Source: Paramacrobiotus metropolitanus | Lineage: Eukaryota; Tardigrada; Eutardigrada; Parachela; Macrobiotidae | NCBI RefSeq assembly: GCF_019649055.1 | Contig: NW_026570238.1 | Location: 682,001-746,000, forward strand | Reading direction: 5' to 3' | DNA: 64,000 bases | Shown here: positions 33,218-45,170 of the stretch, in pieces | Position numbering within the stretch: the stretch's first letter is position 1 | Layout of the letters: the number at the start of each line of letters is the position of its first letter | Notes under the pieces: generated by a model | Database searches by the model: none | What the model saw: only the letters and a program-made list of their open reading frames with translations | What the model was told of the DNA's origin: nothing | Made by a program: the position numbers and the translations under genes

Positions 33218-34820
33218 ATGGCGTCTACGAAAATCTCAGCACCACCGTCGGGCACTCGGCCGATGCTTGTGCGTTTGCATCCTGTGGCTATCGTTGGCAT
33301 TTGCGATTTGTATGAACGGAGAAAAGACAAAGCTAATCGTGTAGTGGGTACTCTGATGGGACGAGTGGAAGGGGATGTGGTGGAAGTCACTAATTGTTTC
33401 GCGGTTCCCCATGATGAAGGCGCACAGGTGGGTTCTCATAAAGTTGAATTCTATTCTTATCTCCGAACACTTAAATTTAAGGGATATTAACTTTGATGCT
33501 TTGTTAGACCCCTTTACGTATGGACACTGACTTTGCGCAAAATATGATTGAGTTAACGAAGCGAGCGAGTCCGCAAGAAGATGTCGTTGGATGGTTTTCC
33601 ACGCGACCAGCAGTTCTTGACACATCATTTTACATTCACGATTTCTATGTCCGGCTAAGTAATCCGAACATTATCCACCTTACGATCGATTGCACAGCAG
33701 AATCGGATCGGATGCCGATCAAAGCATACGTTCATTCTACTCTGGGAATCCCTCAAACCTCTAAAGACCCAAAAGATCCCAGTTCTCGGTTCGAACAGGC
33801 CGCTCTCTTCGCGCAGGTGCCTGTGGAGATATATTGCTGGGATGCCGAACGTGTTGGACGTAGGTGGTTACTTTAAAACATTAAGCATTTGTTAATTCAA
33901 AACATTTGTTAATTAGCGGTTTTTGACAAAGTGCTGGGTTTTTGCAGTGGATTTAATTACGAATGGTCGTCTGGATCCTGCTCGAGTGGTTAACATTCCC
34001 ACTGATACGGATCAAGTATTGCAGACAGCGAAGCTTTTGGATGACATGTTAGAAAGCCTGTTGTCTCATGTTGGTAAAGTTTTGGTGAGTGGCTGATTTT
34101 TATGTTTAAAAATGAATGTACCTTACAGTTGTTTTCTTTTACAACTGCAAAGCGTTTTTAAATTTTTGCTATTCTGCTCTGTGCTATCTTTTTCTGATTT
34201 ATATATTTAAATGTTATTAAGACTAGGTACTAGTTTTATTTTATTTACTAGCAGTTCTTGGCTCTAGGTATTAGTAGCGATACACCAAAAAACCGTACAG
34301 TATTCGAATTTCTGAGGTTTGTTATCGGTTATTGAATTGACTGCACAGTGCATCTTGTAAATATCGTACTTACGAGTTAATTAAGAAGCTCGTCGTATAT
34401 CTGTAAGTAGCAGCTAGCACCTGTTCTTGGTTTGTTAACTTTTGGTAGTTTTTGACCCAAAAGCTTTACCCATTCCTACTTGATTTTTATTCGAGCATAA
34501 GTTTTTGCTACAGAAACTTTTGTGTACATGGTGAATTTTGACTAATAATGACGATGTTGCAGAAAGATGAAGTGCCCGCTGATCCTGAAATTGGGCGTGC
34601 GCTGATGGATATAATGGGTACCATTCCAAAGATGGATGACGAAGCGTTTGAGAAAATGGTCAATTCTAGTCGAAAGGTATTTGCTTTATCATCGCTAAAA
34701 CGATTTGTTGTGTTTAGCTTGAAATTCATAATTTTTTAGGACGTGTTGATGGTGATGTATTTGGCAGAATTAGCGAAAGCGCAGTTGGCTCTTCAAGAAA
34801 AGGTCAATGTTCTGCCGTAA
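33218..34820 (+). CDS. EIF3F: translation initiation factor eIF3 subunit F
   Basis: Five exons: 33218-33427, 33508-33859, 33948-34084, 34563-34676 and 34740-34820, 297 aa. eIF3f is one of the two MPN-domain subunits of the eIF3 octamer that loads mRNA onto 40S subunits. Signatures: VRLHPVAIVGICDLYERR, RVVGTLMGRVEGDVVEVTNC, FAVPHDEG, then VVGWFSTRPAVLD, HLTIDC, MPIKAYVHSTLG and the helical tail DVLMVMYLAELAKAQLALQEK. The catalytic JAMM histidine pattern is absent, as in other eIF3f proteins. The second join runs GGAC|GTAGGT to TTTGCAG|TGGAT, giving GLDLI where vertebrates have GVDLI. Confidence 0.95.
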
Positions 34821-35160
34821 TTGCCTGTAGGTACCAGCTTTTTAAGATTTACCTTGATATTTATTGACGAGCAAGGAAGTTCGTCATCGTTTGCTGAAGG
34901 CGCATCTCTTTAATTCACACCATGTTTTACTTAATGATTTACTTTGTTTCTTTTTTATTCTCTCGGAATATCATGGTTGTTTTTTCACTGCTAACTTTTC
35001 AGTTTCGACAGATAGGTGGTTTATTGTGTCTTCATGATCACTGCGCTAAAAGGTTTGCGTCAGAGCATAAAACAGACTGCGGGTTTCCTACTCTGTGGAT
35101 CTTATGTTGACCTGCCGAATAGATAACCACAAATCTGTGCACTAGAGAGCATTTGTGCTT
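34821..35160. other. intergenic between convergent genes
   Basis: 3' flanks of eIF3f and the first SOD-like gene; nothing else recognised. Confidence 0.5.
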
Positions 35161-37039
35161 TCAAAATTGGATAACATAAATAGAAACTAATAACATGGCA
35201 AACGTCACAAAATTAAATGCATAAATCGGTTGTTCCACACCGTTCAGAGCTGCCTCATAAGCCGCAACTTGCTCTTCCTTGACATCTTCCACTTGTACTG
35301 CTGCCACATCGTCTGCGTTAATTTCCGTAAATGTTTCCTGGACGCGGGCCACTACACCGCACGCGATCTTTTTCGATGAGTCAGAGTAATCGAAAGCATC
35401 GTTGGTTTGTCCATATCCACCGAAATTATCGGCCTCTTCACTGATTACCAGCATGCGTCCAATGATACTCCAGTCACCATTGAGCGAAAGGACACTGTCC
35501 GACAGTGTGAAGGTTGCAGCCCCACTGGCTACAGATTGATCCCAGACATTATAAGTGAAAAATTTGAATACGTGTACAGTAGCGTACGAACTTGAACCAG
35601 AAGGCCTAAGCGCTTACAATCGGCACGGATGTTCTCCAGATCGCCGGCATATCGCTTTGTGTCACTGGATTGGCCGCCGGAAGAGTTACTTTGGCGCACG
35701 CCAAAGGGTTTTCCGCCCGAGTTGCATCCATCTTTCAAATTGCCATACTGTAAAATTTAATCGATCTTCCATGTTGTCTGACAGGTAGAAAAATACGTGA
35801 AGTGTTAAAGTACTATATTACATATAAAATTATATGCGCAGTTTTTGCATTTGCATGCATTTTTACATGCCAACTTTCACAAAAAAAGGACAAAATTAGC
35901 AAAATCGACTTACTGAGTAAACTTTGAATCCATGTTGTCCTACAGAATACCAATCCATGAAATAGTATACCAATCCATGCCAAGATTTAATATCTCACCA
36001 ATGGTACTTTAAGCTAATTTCTGGTATACGCTTATAGCATTAAATTTATAATTACCGGGTGTAAGTCCAGATATGTTTCCTGTAATGGTAATTGGTCCTG
36101 TTCCTTCGTTCTGGACAATTTCGATGCTTCCCGATATTTTACCACTTCGATCACTGTTTCCGGAAATAGACACCGCCGCTTTGCTCACAGTATCTTTGGC
36201 AGCGCTGAAAGTTAAAATGATTTGTGCGCATGCAAGTTTTTCAATATTGGGAAAATAGTTCAAAATACCGTTATTGCATTATTTACGCATTATAAAAGCA
36301 CATGGATATTTGGGAGTAGTAATTTGGGCAGTGGCCACTTACATCTATGAAGCTACTGCAAATTTGTTTACTGCATGGCATGTAATTATCCTGTGCGAAT
36401 ACAATATTAGGGAATTTCAGGGTGATAATTACCAACCACAAGCAAGTCAGTAGGTGCATTATTTGCTATTATTAATAGTTTCAACTGAAATAGTTAGTAT
36501 TAGTGATCATTTGACTTATCCGTCGCAGCAGCTGAACTGCACATAACTAAATGCAAAACCTTAAATATCTTAAAAGTTTAAATATCTTAAAAGTTTTTTT
36601 AGTTACTTGCACAATTCTTGTAGCTGGTCCGGGGAAAGTTCACCAATTGGAAAGAAACCAGCTTCCGGCTGAAATCCACGATGCGGTGCCGCATTATTTC
36701 CCCATTCTTGATCCTCTTCCGGTCCGCCTGGCCGATGTTGACCATGCTCACCAAAATGCGGTTCGTGCTCGACATTTTCCGATCCCCTTGTGCAGGGCCA
36801 TGGTGCTCGAATTCTGGATGTTGTTGTTGGTGCTGATGATGCGTCATCCCGTTGTGTGCGTCTTCATAGTCGCCCGCTCCTCCATGGGCAACCGCCCCCG
36901 TATCCGACTGGTCTTCATCACCTCTCCTGTCCATAAAAGCATGATCCTGGTTGTGAGGTGATTGTTGACAGAGGAAACAAGGTAACCGCAACAACAAAAT
37001 TACATAAGGAACGCTAAGCGTTAACAATCGCCGGTTCAT
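35161..37039 (-). CDS. secreted SOD-like pseudoenzyme, His-rich N-terminus, hydrophobic C-terminal tail
   Basis: Exons 37039-36607, 36204-36056, 35939-35914 (26 nt), 35747-35618 and 35528-35161. A signal peptide (LTLSVPYVILLLRLPCFLC) leads into a Gly/His/Glu-rich region (THHQHQQQHPEFEHHGP), then a Cu/Zn-SOD fold (TGPITITGNISGLTPG, YGNLKDGC, RYAGDLENIRAD, SLNGDWSIIGRMLVIS, KKIACGVV). By alignment with the canonical copy at 40896-41867, all six His ligands are replaced (H46K, H48Y, H63P, H71S, H80Y, H120S, standard SOD1 numbering); only D83 and both disulfide cysteines remain. R143 becomes K. The C-terminus is hydrophobic (FNFVTFAMLLVSIYVIQF), suggesting a GPI signal or anchor. It cannot be a normal dismutase. 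Exon 1 changes frame: either an 83-nt intron (about 36757-36675) or a one-base error near a GGGG run; see findings. Length 340 or 368 aa. Confidence 0.8.
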
Positions 37040-38265
37040 TGTGGTGAAATAGTCAATCGGGTGAGTTATGCGACGAAAAAGGAATTCGTCGAATACGTCT
37101 TCAGGTCAAATAACGCCGTCAATATAAGTAATTAAATAATGAGTTAAACAGTAGTATATTTATAAAAATAGTTATGGTTTCAGTTAAGAACGAGTATACC
37201 ACGTCAGTGATCATGCAATGATCCACTCAAATCTGTACACGAAATTATGGCAGTATGTAGAGGTATAAGGATGTTTTGGAAACTTCTGGCAGAGGGGATA
37301 TATTGCAAACTTGCAAAAATATAATTGTAGTATCGGAGAGTTTGTCTTATTTCACCATTTCAAATAAAATAAAGAAAAAACAGTATTACATTTTACGGTT
37401 ATCTTCGTAAATACTGACAGTTATGATAAGTTCTGTCTTTTTTCGTTTTCGGTTGTTGCGCCCGTGCACGCAACCACCGGTATCAGTTTTTTCGAAATAT
37501 GAGTTCTGAACGGTGACATTTTTGGCCGTTGGGCAAATTTTTGGTGCTTTATTTCCTTTCGGCAAAAGCCAGCAACGAAAGAAAATTTCCGAGGGCTTAA
37601 TTTTGTCGGCTAATCGGCTTGCGATGTCGGGCAGGCTACAAGTCTGCGTTAAAGTATTACATACAGCTAGACTTTCAGTCAGTAATTCAATCAAAATTAT
37701 AACAGTACGGTACTACCGTACTGCAAATAAATCAAATGCACCAGATTTTCTAATTGTAACTACAAAGCTATTGATTTAACTTTCTCCGTGAAAATTTTTG
37801 ATAGGTTTTTTTCAGATGCGCTAGTTTGGTAACTAGTAGCATCTGAAGATTTGTGTAGCAGTATATATATACCGCTTATCGCACACCTTCTTATGGTATG
37901 CAAAGTTGTCACAAAACAACGAAACATTAACAGTTTGTGGTCTGATATAATATTGTGATGTGATATTAATAGTGTAATATTAGTATTCTGTGGTACTTCC
38001 TTATGAGTGCCGAATACAGAGCGCACCAGTAGGTTCACACCATCTCGTATTTCAGCAGTCTTTGGTGATAAAATTCCGAACAGAATATCAGATTTTGTTT
38101 AAAAAACATTGTTGCCGATATAAGAACACTGTTTCGAATATTGAGTACGTATTTCATGACCGCAACCAAAATACAGGCAAAAGAAGTCAAGATAAATGTT
38201 TACCAAAGGAAAAATCATTAAGAAATGCGCAAATCATTTGTAAAACACACCGAAACAATTAAAGG
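37040..38265. other. intergenic between SOD genes, one doubtful ORF
   Basis: Minus frame 37694-37386 lacks an ATG but could be a 3' exon after the acceptor TTTAACGCAG (near 37649): it reads TCSLPDIASRLADKIKPSE, then Cys-containing and basic sequence (RNNRKRKK). A further minus frame near 38060-37985 (SPKTAEIRDGVNLLVRS) might be upstream of it. No family is recognised and I give it low weight. Confidence 0.25.
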
Positions 38266-40149
38266 TTACAGCTCGTTACTGTTGACATTATGTTGTGGAT
38301 TTATTTCCTGTGTGGCGATACCAATTACTCCACACGCTATGGGTTCACCAACGTTGCCGTTGTCCAGACTTTCCGTGCTGTTTTCTCGCCCGTAATCGTC
38401 CTCATTCTGATAGATTACAATGGCTCTTCCGATGACGCTGTAATCTCCATTCAAACTAAATGCACTGCTTCGCATGTTCAGAACAGCCGTGCCCCGAGCT
38501 GCAAAAAGGCAAGATATTGTATGTGCTTTACTTACAAGCAACTAAAGTATAACGGCATGATGTAACCCTTGCGGCATCGCTAAAATTTCTCTTTGCTTTT
38601 GATACAACATTGCGCATTATTCCAGGTTGAATACTATTACACGCTAATAGGTTTTTTTAAATTGCATGCTATGTCTTACAGTACTTCTGGTCAGAAATTT
38701 ACTTACCATTGGCATTAATGTTTCCTAGATCGCCGGCATGACGCTCAGGATCACTGGGGCCCCCATGATGATAATTGTCAGGATTGTAATCCGCTCCAGC
38801 ATTGCCACAACCATCTTTGATGTTGCCGTATTCCTAAAAATTTGTATAAACGACATGCAGATGAAGCACATGAAGTGACTGGTGACACAATGTTTTTTAC
38901 ACTGCATTGGCCTTAATGCGGAACTAATATCTTCAAATTTAACCAAATGTCTTGCCAGTTATGTCACAATCACACTTATCGGGTTATAATAACCATCACA
39001 TCAACCGCAGTCCTACGATTCCTATCGTTTACCTGTATGTGCACTCCATGTTTCCCTAAAAAGTATACAAAATTATACCAAACAGTAAACCCCAATTAAA
39101 TACTGGGAACTGAGCCTTATCGTTTGCTTGAGCCTTTGTACCTCTTGTAAGGCCACTGATAGCTCCAGAGATAGTGACTGGCCCGGCTCCGTAGGCCTGG
39201 TCAAACTGGATGGTTCCAGAAACATCCGAGCTAAAGCGATAGATAGTTAAGTACGTAATTAATAGCAAGCAAAAGGACACTACCGGCACTCGTATGTAAT
39301 TGTAACGCGCCGTTTTTGCATAGGTGTGGTTGAAGTGGGTACTTCTATTGAAAACAGGATTGTAATCTAAATAGAACACGTGGAGTATATAGTTCTGTAG
39401 ATATAGAAGTATGCAATGCCGTGACTGCTATCAAAAGGGATGCTTATTGCTTGGATAGCTGTAGACTGTTACAAATCTAAAGAAATGCAGGTATTCATGT
39501 AAGGGACATAATTTATTAACAGATTTGTTGGATTTGACGCATTTAATTTTCTTACTCGTCAGCTCCTAAGACAGCAATTGCTTGAGTGGTGATGAAAGCA
39601 GGCCTGAAAACAAGGAAGAATCAAATACCAAGTTTTTCTACGATACGTGTATAGCGGTAGATAAGTAGTTTTAACTGTTGTTAACAACACAACGTTGTGT
39701 CATCTATATAGTTTTGACATCATTAATTATCAAGAATTCGCCCAGTACTTGTACACAGCACACAAATGCCATAAAAAACGAGCTTAAATGCAATAATAAC
39801 TGACTTGTGGAAAGCAAGCGTTATCATAGCTGTTTTGAACTTCTGCATAATTAAAGTATTACGACCAAATACGCGGACGTATTATATGGCTCTACTACTG
39901 CTAATAGTGAAAACTATCGAACAACCAAAAAACAAAGCATGAATTGAACCAAAACTTTAGCCTCTTTGTACAAGTTTACTGCTGGCTTACGCACCCATTT
40001 TCGCAGCCTGCCGCTCCAGCAATTTCCGGCTCGCCTTCGACAACAACGGCAGGACCCGTTGATCGCCAGCTAGCGGTTGTGGATGTTCTGGATGAACGCC
40101 CTTGTACTAACGCGCCACACAAACAGAAAACAATAACTGCAGACCACAT
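38266..40149 (-). CDS. extracellular Cu/Zn SOD-family protein with partly lost metal ligands
   Basis: Six exons: 40149-39995, 39603-39556, 39230-39142, 39055-39033 (23 nt), 38833-38707 and 38498-38266, 224 aa. A signal peptide (MWSAVIVFCLCGALVQG) and a linker precede the SOD fold: SGTIQFDQAYGAGPVTISG, KHGVHIQ|EYGNIKDGCGNAG, NYHHGGPSDPERHAGDLG, LNGDYSVIGRAIVIYQNEDD, IACGVIGIA. Against the canonical paralogue, H46, H71, H80 and D83 remain, while H48 is Q, H63 is D, H120 is Y and R143 is P. The zinc site is mostly kept (with Asp for the bridging His) and the copper site mostly lost, so normal dismutation is unlikely. Tardigrade SODs with an altered copper ligand are known from published structural work. 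The C-terminus has an extra Asn-rich tail. Confidence 0.87.
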
Positions 40150-40895
40150 CTTGACTTTATATTTAAAAAATTAATGAATCTTCCGATTAAAAAGTTTTCA
40201 ACATGCCGACCTCGCCAGTTCCCTGCGAATCTCCCGAGAGAACATCAAAGGCAGACCAAAAGCGGAAAAACCATGAAAAATATGAAAATATGATTTGAGG
40301 CCCAAACTACACCAGAAGCAGCAAAGACTAGCTGGGAGGCACATTTGTGAAGACGTTTACCTTCCGGCATACTGTTGGTTAGAAGTTTTGTCTCGTAATA
40401 ACACCGGCAGACTGAATAGCTTTCGTTTGTTAGCGTCTTTTTAACGATGGTAAATCTAAGCCAAAAGGACCCGCTTGCTAGTAACCAAAAGGTGCGCACT
40501 ACATTCTCTATTTTCAGTCAAATCTATTGACAAAATTATACTTACTGGATACTGGTTGCAAAATTAGTCGCTCCTATCCTACGAGTACATGCACAGTAGA
40601 AAGTATCTTCATAGACACTTGCACTGACCAAAGGTCACTGGAATGAACCTTTTACTAATTCAACCCGGGAAAGCGAAACTCGCTATTACAACCAATCGCA
40701 AATGTAAAACAATCAGGTTAACTGTCATTTTAGCCGGTAAGAAATTCGCAACCACCACCACCACCGCTATGAGAACTCTCTATAAAATCATGCATTAAAA
40801 CACATTAGAAAGGTAGAAGAATGTGTTACAGTTTGAACTCTGAACCATAATCAATGAAAAAACCTCGCAGGGCTGAATTGATTTTCGCAAATATT
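40150..40895. other. intergenic between SOD genes
   Basis: Promoter side of the secreted SOD and 3' flank of the canonical SOD. A CACCACCACCACC run near 40752 is the only simple repeat seen. Confidence 0.4.
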
Positions 40896-41867
40896 CTACT
40901 TTGTGACACCAATGACTCCACAGGCCAGACGGGGTCCAGCGTTACCGGTCTTCTTGCTCTCATCATCACCTCCTTTGCCCAGATCATCCTTCTTTTCATG
41001 GACGACCATGGCGCGGCCAACGATACTATTCTGTCCTTCCAGAGAAATTTGCGCATCCTCAATGCTCAATTTCACGCTACCATCCGCTGCAGACATACAA
41101 TAATTCTACAACACTTTCAAATCTATTATGAGCACATTATGAGCTACTATGAGCACATACAGTTATGAAAATTTTCTGACGCGACATTAGTGATTAAAGT
41201 AAATAACCAGCAAATGTCATTAACATACATGCAGCAATACGCAAACATCCAATAAATGACAAAAATCGTCTTAAAAATAAAGCGATAATAATACAACAAA
41301 ATCACTGGCAATCTAATGTTGACTGTCAGCTAAACATTGTTCCGCAGCTGAGCACTGACGAAATACTTACAGCCAGCAGTGACATTGCCCAAATCTCCAA
41401 CATGACGCTCAGTATCCTTAGGACCACCATGGTTCTTGCCATATGGATTGAAATGCGCGCCCGCACTGGTGCATCCGTTGGTCAAATCACCGAATTCACT
41501 GAAAAATTCACAGCATCAGCTTAGGCCATTCAAAACACGCAAGACGAATCTAGTCTGCGAAGTGCATGGGGATTATCCTGCAAACAGGCGCACAATACAT
41601 TCTGCAAGTTCAGCCTGCAAACCGGCAAACAGCAAAACTGTTTGCTGCCGTTATAAGTAACTTACTGAACATGGAAACCATGCTCTCCTGCAAAGTAAGC
41701 CGACATTAGATAAACAAACGGCAATCCCAGAACACCTTTTTACCGGGGGCCAATCCTTTCAGTTCTCCGCTGATTTTCACAGGTGCACCGGGACCAGCCT
41801 GCTCGAACTGTACGACACCCTTCACCGGAGAATCGCCGCAAAGAATGGCAACAGCTTTGATAACCAT
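40896..41867 (-). CDS. SOD1: canonical intracellular Cu/Zn superoxide dismutase
   Basis: Four exons: 41867-41744, 41687-41666 (22 nt), 41498-41371 and 41086-40896, 154 aa, the usual SOD1 length. It begins [17 protein letters not shown] without signal peptide. All ligands are present: EHGFHVH (H46, H48; the second His codon is split by intron 2), GAHFNP (H63), [15 protein letters not shown] (H71, H80, D83) and VVHEKKDD (H120), plus the active-site arginine in [10 protein letters not shown]. It converts superoxide to oxygen and hydrogen peroxide in the cytosol. It is the intact reference copy for the two altered paralogues lying downstream in the same orientation. Confidence 0.95.
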
Positions 41868-44800
41868 TTTTAATTGTTGGGTAATGCACAAATCTTTCAG
41901 AAACAGGTAAAAAAGGGAAATAAAGTTCGAGGGATCGGGTGTGTATTATCAGGCAAAACTATTTACGGTACAAATGAAACAAATCTCAATCATAACACAG
42001 AATCACTGATCGTTCCAGCTGGTAATGCACCCCGATGACAACGCATTTTCCGTTTGAACGGCAATTTCCGATGTCGCAAATATCAGAGTAGATGACATAG
42101 CCCAATATTCGAGATCTGACGTTTCTTTTTGCCCACACGACTGCCTCATAGCCGGTAAGTAAAGCGACAAATGTGAGAGTGCCTTGGCTTCCGGGGGACG
42201 AAACGGGAGCACAACACACCACACACCTTGTTTTCAACAATTACTTATTAAGGTCATGCCTTATCTTACATCTTACCTGCCATCATAAGCCATAACCCTT
42301 ATATTCGGTTCGCCGCTTCAACAACTCTTTTAAATGTCGATTTGACTAACATTACAGACCTTAACATTTTTTTGAATGTGTGCCGACTGCCGATCGGCTA
42401 ACATTGCCGCAACGCCGCGGTCTAAAATGTTCAGTTCTCTTCTGTAGTACCGGAAGGCGGGAATTACTTACCTACTCATAGTCTTCATGTCCTCATAGTC
42501 TTCATGTACAGTGCAAAAGACTAAAACGTACACGAGAATTTTTAATTTTCCAAACGGTAAACGTTGATTTTGCAAGTGACAATAAATCAACGCGCACATA
42601 GTTTTAACATTACGCCTTATTTTCCGTAGTTTTGAACTGCGTTTTTACGATTGTGAATAATTGGTTACACGTTGTATCACAGAAAGAAAGCGCAGATCGA
42701 GCAATTAAGAAAAATGATTATTATCTGTATGTTGATATGCGCGGAACTTACGCGTTCTGTAAATCCGTATTAAGCTTTTGCAAGTATTATTTTGCAAGTG
42801 TATTGCAAGTATAGCTTGCTATGTAATTAGTTTTACATACGGAAACTGTTCCAGAAATATTGTTTTACGCAAATTTGTATGGGGTTAAGGGTTTGCTGGA
42901 TGCAGTACACATGCATGTGCAAATGAACAGTTTGCTTGTTTGTTTGTTACAACACTAATCAATAGGGATGGCTGCATAAAAAGTTCATCGATTTTTGCAA
43001 CAGGCCTGATCGTAGTTGGAGTTCGAGACAGAAATAACGTCAGATGATTTAATAATAACATGCTACACAGAAACAGTTTTGTATCTTTTGTGTCCTTCCA
43101 CTTTCAGTATCCTACTTTACAGACTGGATAGTGGATCAAGCATGTTCACTTCATTTTAGCCAGAAACTTTTACTCTGGATGTTTTCGCTTTTTTATCGAG
43201 TAGAAGTACCGTACAATGTATGTATATTTACGTCAAAGTTTCTAATCAATATGCGCAATATAGGAACTGTCCCAGAAATCCTATATTGTAATATTCGTAC
43301 CGCGCTTTCGATCGGGTTGTTTTCACAAACGGGTACTGTCTCCGACGCTGTATAAAAGCCGCAAGTACAATGCTGAATGTTTTTTTATTTCCTCGTTACT
43401 TTTTCCGCAAAAGTTTTCCATTACTATAGTCTGTTACCTGCTTAATATATACAAAACCGTTTATAATCAACGCAAATGTACGGATATGCATAATCTTATA
43501 GACTATTCTATTTATATATCGTATATGGATATACAAAGTGTAAGCATCACAAGTGTGGGTAGGAATTCCACACTTAACGTAGTCCGCTCACTTGAAACAC
43601 AAGAAATGTACTGCATATTAACTAAACGTTTGTAAGAAAATATGGGAATTATACGCAGCCCAAGCTCGATACCAAGCTCGATATCAGTACAAAGAATAAT
43701 AACCTTAATAATAATGCTAATAGTCTGCATCCTAGCAGATACTGTACAATTATATAACAACTGTGTATAGTAAAGATCCGGTAATCCAGGCAAATGATGG
43801 CATTGACTAATACAGATCTGCACTCTGCATCCATCGTTTAACATTTATAGCGCAAGTGCTTTTCAAATAAATCAGCATTGCACTTGTCGTGCATAATAAT
43901 GTTTAATTTGCAACCACTACGTTCTTTGAAGTCCAACATGCCCCCGCTCATGGAAATTATCCACGACGAAAACAATTCAATTCTTTTTAGATATTCAGTG
44001 CCTTGGAGGTGGATCGTATATACATGTGCATACCGATTCTAATTGCCAACCATCCATTTTCTGCCTGTACTTCATCAGACTTTAAGACGGGGTTGATGAT
44101 GATTTCCGCCTCATCCGGCGCACATGTAAAGCGCCGGAGCGCAGATGTGCATTGCCATATTCAGCGGACGGGATTGGTTTTCCTGGAGCAAACGCAGACA
44201 CTGGAGAACAAACTGCCGTAGCCGTTACTTTCCTCTCTAACAGCCGCACATATCCCTGGGTGTACAAAAATGTAGTGCGTGAATACTTATTGAGTAGCTT
44301 GTTGGGACAAGTTAGTTACCGGGCAGCTCATCGGGAATATACTGCATATATGTGTGCTCCGGCGGCGTCCGAGCAAGCTGTGCAGACAGTGTATTGTACA
44401 GTATATGTTCTATGTATATTCCTTTTCGTTCCAGTCTGAATTTTCCTTGTAGCACGCTTCCAAAATGATCCCTGCCGGCTTGTTCGATCGCATTCTGGTC
44501 CAGTAACATGAAATTGCATTCCCTTCTATTTGATCGTTGATTATTCTATTATGCCTACAAATGAATGGAAAATATCCAGTGTTTCGTTAGTTAACTTAAT
44601 TACTACGGATTCTAAATGTCTGTCCGCCGTGAAAATTAAGCGGATGCGCCAAAACATGGGACATATAATATTGTCCATCAACGATGCAGGGAATATTTGC
44701 GATAAGACACTATTTGTAAGGATTGCATAATATTCATACTGATAGCGTCATTCACCCTCGTCCTCGTAAACCTTTACTGTTACATAACGCGGAACGCGGG

Positions 44801-44921
44801 CACGGGAAAGCACACAGGTGAGCAGCAAAATAACAACTGTACAGTAATTTGAAAGTACGCAACAAACAACCGTTTTTTACGGGTTTAATGCACTGCGGTT
44901 TGAGCAGATAGCCAATCGAAA
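41868..44921. other. gene-poor interval, first part
   Basis: A minus frame at 42240-42000 contains GYEAVVWAKRNVRSRILGY then VIYSDICD, faintly like the LGYxIYDxC segment of class C receptor ectodomains, but it has no ATG and no partner exon I can join. Short duplications occur near 42478-42508 (CATAGTCTTCATGT twice). A GC-richer patch at 44080-44230 has ORFs on both strands with no signature. Confidence 0.3.
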
Positions 44922-45170
44922 ATGTCACCGTTAGATATGTACGCTGCGCTTATATGCGCGGCAGGATGGTGTGTTATGATTGCTGTGGTATTAATAGCAT
45001 TTGTTATTATCGATTGCGGCTATGCTGGTTATATTAGGTCGCAGGAAGAACTATTACTGGTATCCCATTACGATGTTGATCCAAATGTTTTATCTAACCA
45101 ACAGGAAATTATTGATAGACGCCGCTGCCGATTTAAACGGGTTTGCGACGTTTTGCAAACCAAATGTTAA
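44922..45170 (+). CDS. possible small single-pass membrane protein
   Basis: An 82-aa ATG-to-stop frame with one clear hydrophobic segment (CAAGWCVMIAVVLIAFVIID), then an acidic/basic tail with RRRCRFKR. No family is recognised, no splice evidence or neighbour supports it, and chance ORFs of this size exist. It could also be the first exon of something longer. Confidence 0.25.
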   Translation: MSPLDMYAALICAAGWCVMIAVVLIAFVIIDCGYAGYIRSQEELLLVSHYDVDPNVLSNQQEIIDRRRCRFKRVCDVLQTKC

